From: an uncultured Methylobacteriaceae bacterium
Lineage (GTDB): Bacteria; Pseudomonadota; Alphaproteobacteria; Rhizobiales; Beijerinckiaceae
Reading direction: 5' to 3'
Length of the DNA stretch: 6,251 nucleotides
NCBI GenBank assembly: GCA_937872715.1
Contig: CALMTJ010000060.1
Location: forward strand, 1,888-8,138
A model generated the notes under the pieces. The model had not been told where the DNA came from and did no database searches. It worked only from the letters and a program-made list of their open reading frames with translations. Each line of letters opens with the position of its first letter. Within the stretch, counting starts at the first letter, position 1. Both the position numbers and the translations under genes were made by a program. Positions 5,785 to 6,251 of the stretch are shown in pieces.

Positions 5785-6189
5785 ATGAGTTCATCCGAGA
5801 CGACGACGGATCACGAGACGATCAAGTCATGGGTCGAGTCGCGCGGCGGCCGGCCTTCTGTGGCCCCGACGGCGGGAGGGCGGGGCCGGAAGAAGAGCGG
5901 CGGCGTGCTGCGCTTCGATTTCGGTCCCAAGGAGGAAGGGCTGGAGGAGACGTCGTGGGACGACTTCTTCAAGATCTTCGACGAGTCGGGCCTCGCCTTC
6001 CTGTTCCAGGACAAGACGAAGGACGGCAAGCCGTCGCGCTTCAACCGCTTCATCCGCAAGGAGGGCGAAGCGGGCGACCAGAAGGGCCGCGTCGAGACGA
6101 AGGCCTCGCTGATGGAGAAGGCGAAGGCCAAGAACGTTCCCGGCCGATCGAAGATGACGAAGGCCGAGCTCGAGAAGGCCGTAGCCTGA
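5785..6189 (+). CDS. small protein with acidic N-terminal domain and Rho-N/SAP-like tail
   Basis: The 134-residue protein has two parts. Residues 9-92 (DHETIKSWVESRGGRP, a low-complexity glycine/arginine/lysine linker, GVLRFDFG, LEETSWDDFFKIFDESGLAFLFQD, SRFNRFIRKE) resemble a small domain found in proteins often labelled '1,4-alpha-glucan branching enzyme'. That label looks wrong: there is no glycoside hydrolase domain or catalytic motif. Residues 105-134 repeat the basic tail of the preceding protein and probably bind nucleic acid. The ATG at 5785 has AGGGAG (5771-5776) 8 nt upstream. The 25-bp gap from the previous stop means both genes are almost certainly co-transcribed. I know no tested function; the context suggests stress physiology or chromosome association. 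Confidence 0.9.
   Translation: MSSSETTTDHETIKSWVESRGGRPSVAPTAGGRGRKKSGGVLRFDFGPKEEGLEETSWDDFFKIFDESGLAFLFQDKTKDGKPSRFNRFIRKEGEAGDQKGRVETKASLMEKAKAKNVPGRSKMTKAELEKAVA
6097..6189 (+). repeat. direct repeat copy 2: shared C-terminal tail
   Basis: Second copy of the 93-nt tail sequence, encoding residues 105-134 and the stop of the second stress-type gene. The longest identical runs lie in the codons for KAEL and the flanking lysines. The rest of the two genes shows no obvious similarity, so only the tail is shared. Confidence 0.9.
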
Positions 6190-6207
6190 GCGGCTCGTCG
6201 CCGCGAC

Positions 6208-6249
6208 AGGTCGGTGGCACCCTCCCGCCATGAGCGATGCCGCCGACCT
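6208..6249. other. 12-bp inverted repeat around a possible start codon
   Basis: AGGTCGGTGGCA (6208-6219) and TGCCGCCGACCT (6238-6249) are complementary at 11 of 12 positions, the odd pair being a G-U wobble in RNA. The 18-nt loop holds the ATG at 6230. It could be an operator, an RNA hairpin limiting initiation, or a weak transcription stop for the stress pair; there is no T-tract inside the window. Confidence 0.45.
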
Positions 6250-6251
6250 CC
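6230..6251 (+). CDS. possible start of another gene, cut by the window edge
   Basis: Only seven codons are visible (MSDAADL), 40 bp after the preceding stop. There is no clear Shine-Dalgarno; the closest purine-rich stretch is GGTGG near 6213-6217. If real it would be a third gene of the plus-strand unit. Identity cannot be judged. Confidence 0.25.

Noticed and set aside
6190..6204. Terminator after the stress pair (GCGGC-TCGTC-GCCGC)
   Set aside because: Only a 5-bp stem and no T-tract; too weak to call in DNA of this GC content.

Overview
The window is very GC-rich, gene-dense DNA with strong G/C third-position bias. It most resembles an alphaproteobacterium of the order Hyphomicrobiales, perhaps near Methylobacterium. 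This rests on the gene types, on the CLNWGC form of the lipoamide dehydrogenase active site, and on a candidate EcfG-type stress promoter. No database search was possible, so the lineage is an inference.

Minus strand, positions 1-5147. Six genes read leftward. In transcription order they are: lpd, dihydrolipoamide dehydrogenase, with a candidate promoter in front; an SDR-family oxidoreductase; an exported FG-GAP/VCBS-like protein; a NUDIX hydrolase whose GTG start overlaps the previous stop by 4 bp; an 83-residue protein of unknown function; and ygfZ, a folate-binding protein linked to iron-sulfur cluster maintenance, whose 3' end lies outside the window. SDR, FG-GAP and NUDIX are tightly packed and probably co-transcribed. 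The last two follow with gaps of 61 and 73 bp. A 234-bp gap separates lpd from the SDR gene. Most of it is a non-coding 169-bp element with imperfect terminal inverted repeats, nested hairpins and a TCA direct repeat at each edge. It looks like a MITE that landed exactly in the lpd stop codon.

Plus strand, positions 5192-6251. A divergent two-gene unit starts behind a sequence matching the EcfG general-stress promoter (GGAAC-N17-TGTT). It encodes a basic 171-residue protein with a DUF5872-like N-terminal domain and a 134-residue protein with a different N-terminal domain. Both end in nearly the same 30-residue Rho-N/SAP-like tail, conserved at 82% in DNA. A third plus-strand gene may begin at 6230, inside the loop of an inverted repeat.

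The minus-strand genes are ordinary metabolism and housekeeping. The accessory interest lies in the stress-type pair with the shared tail and in the MITE at the lpd stop codon. There are no tRNA or rRNA genes, CRISPR arrays or transposase genes, and no gene-free stretch reaches 300 bases.
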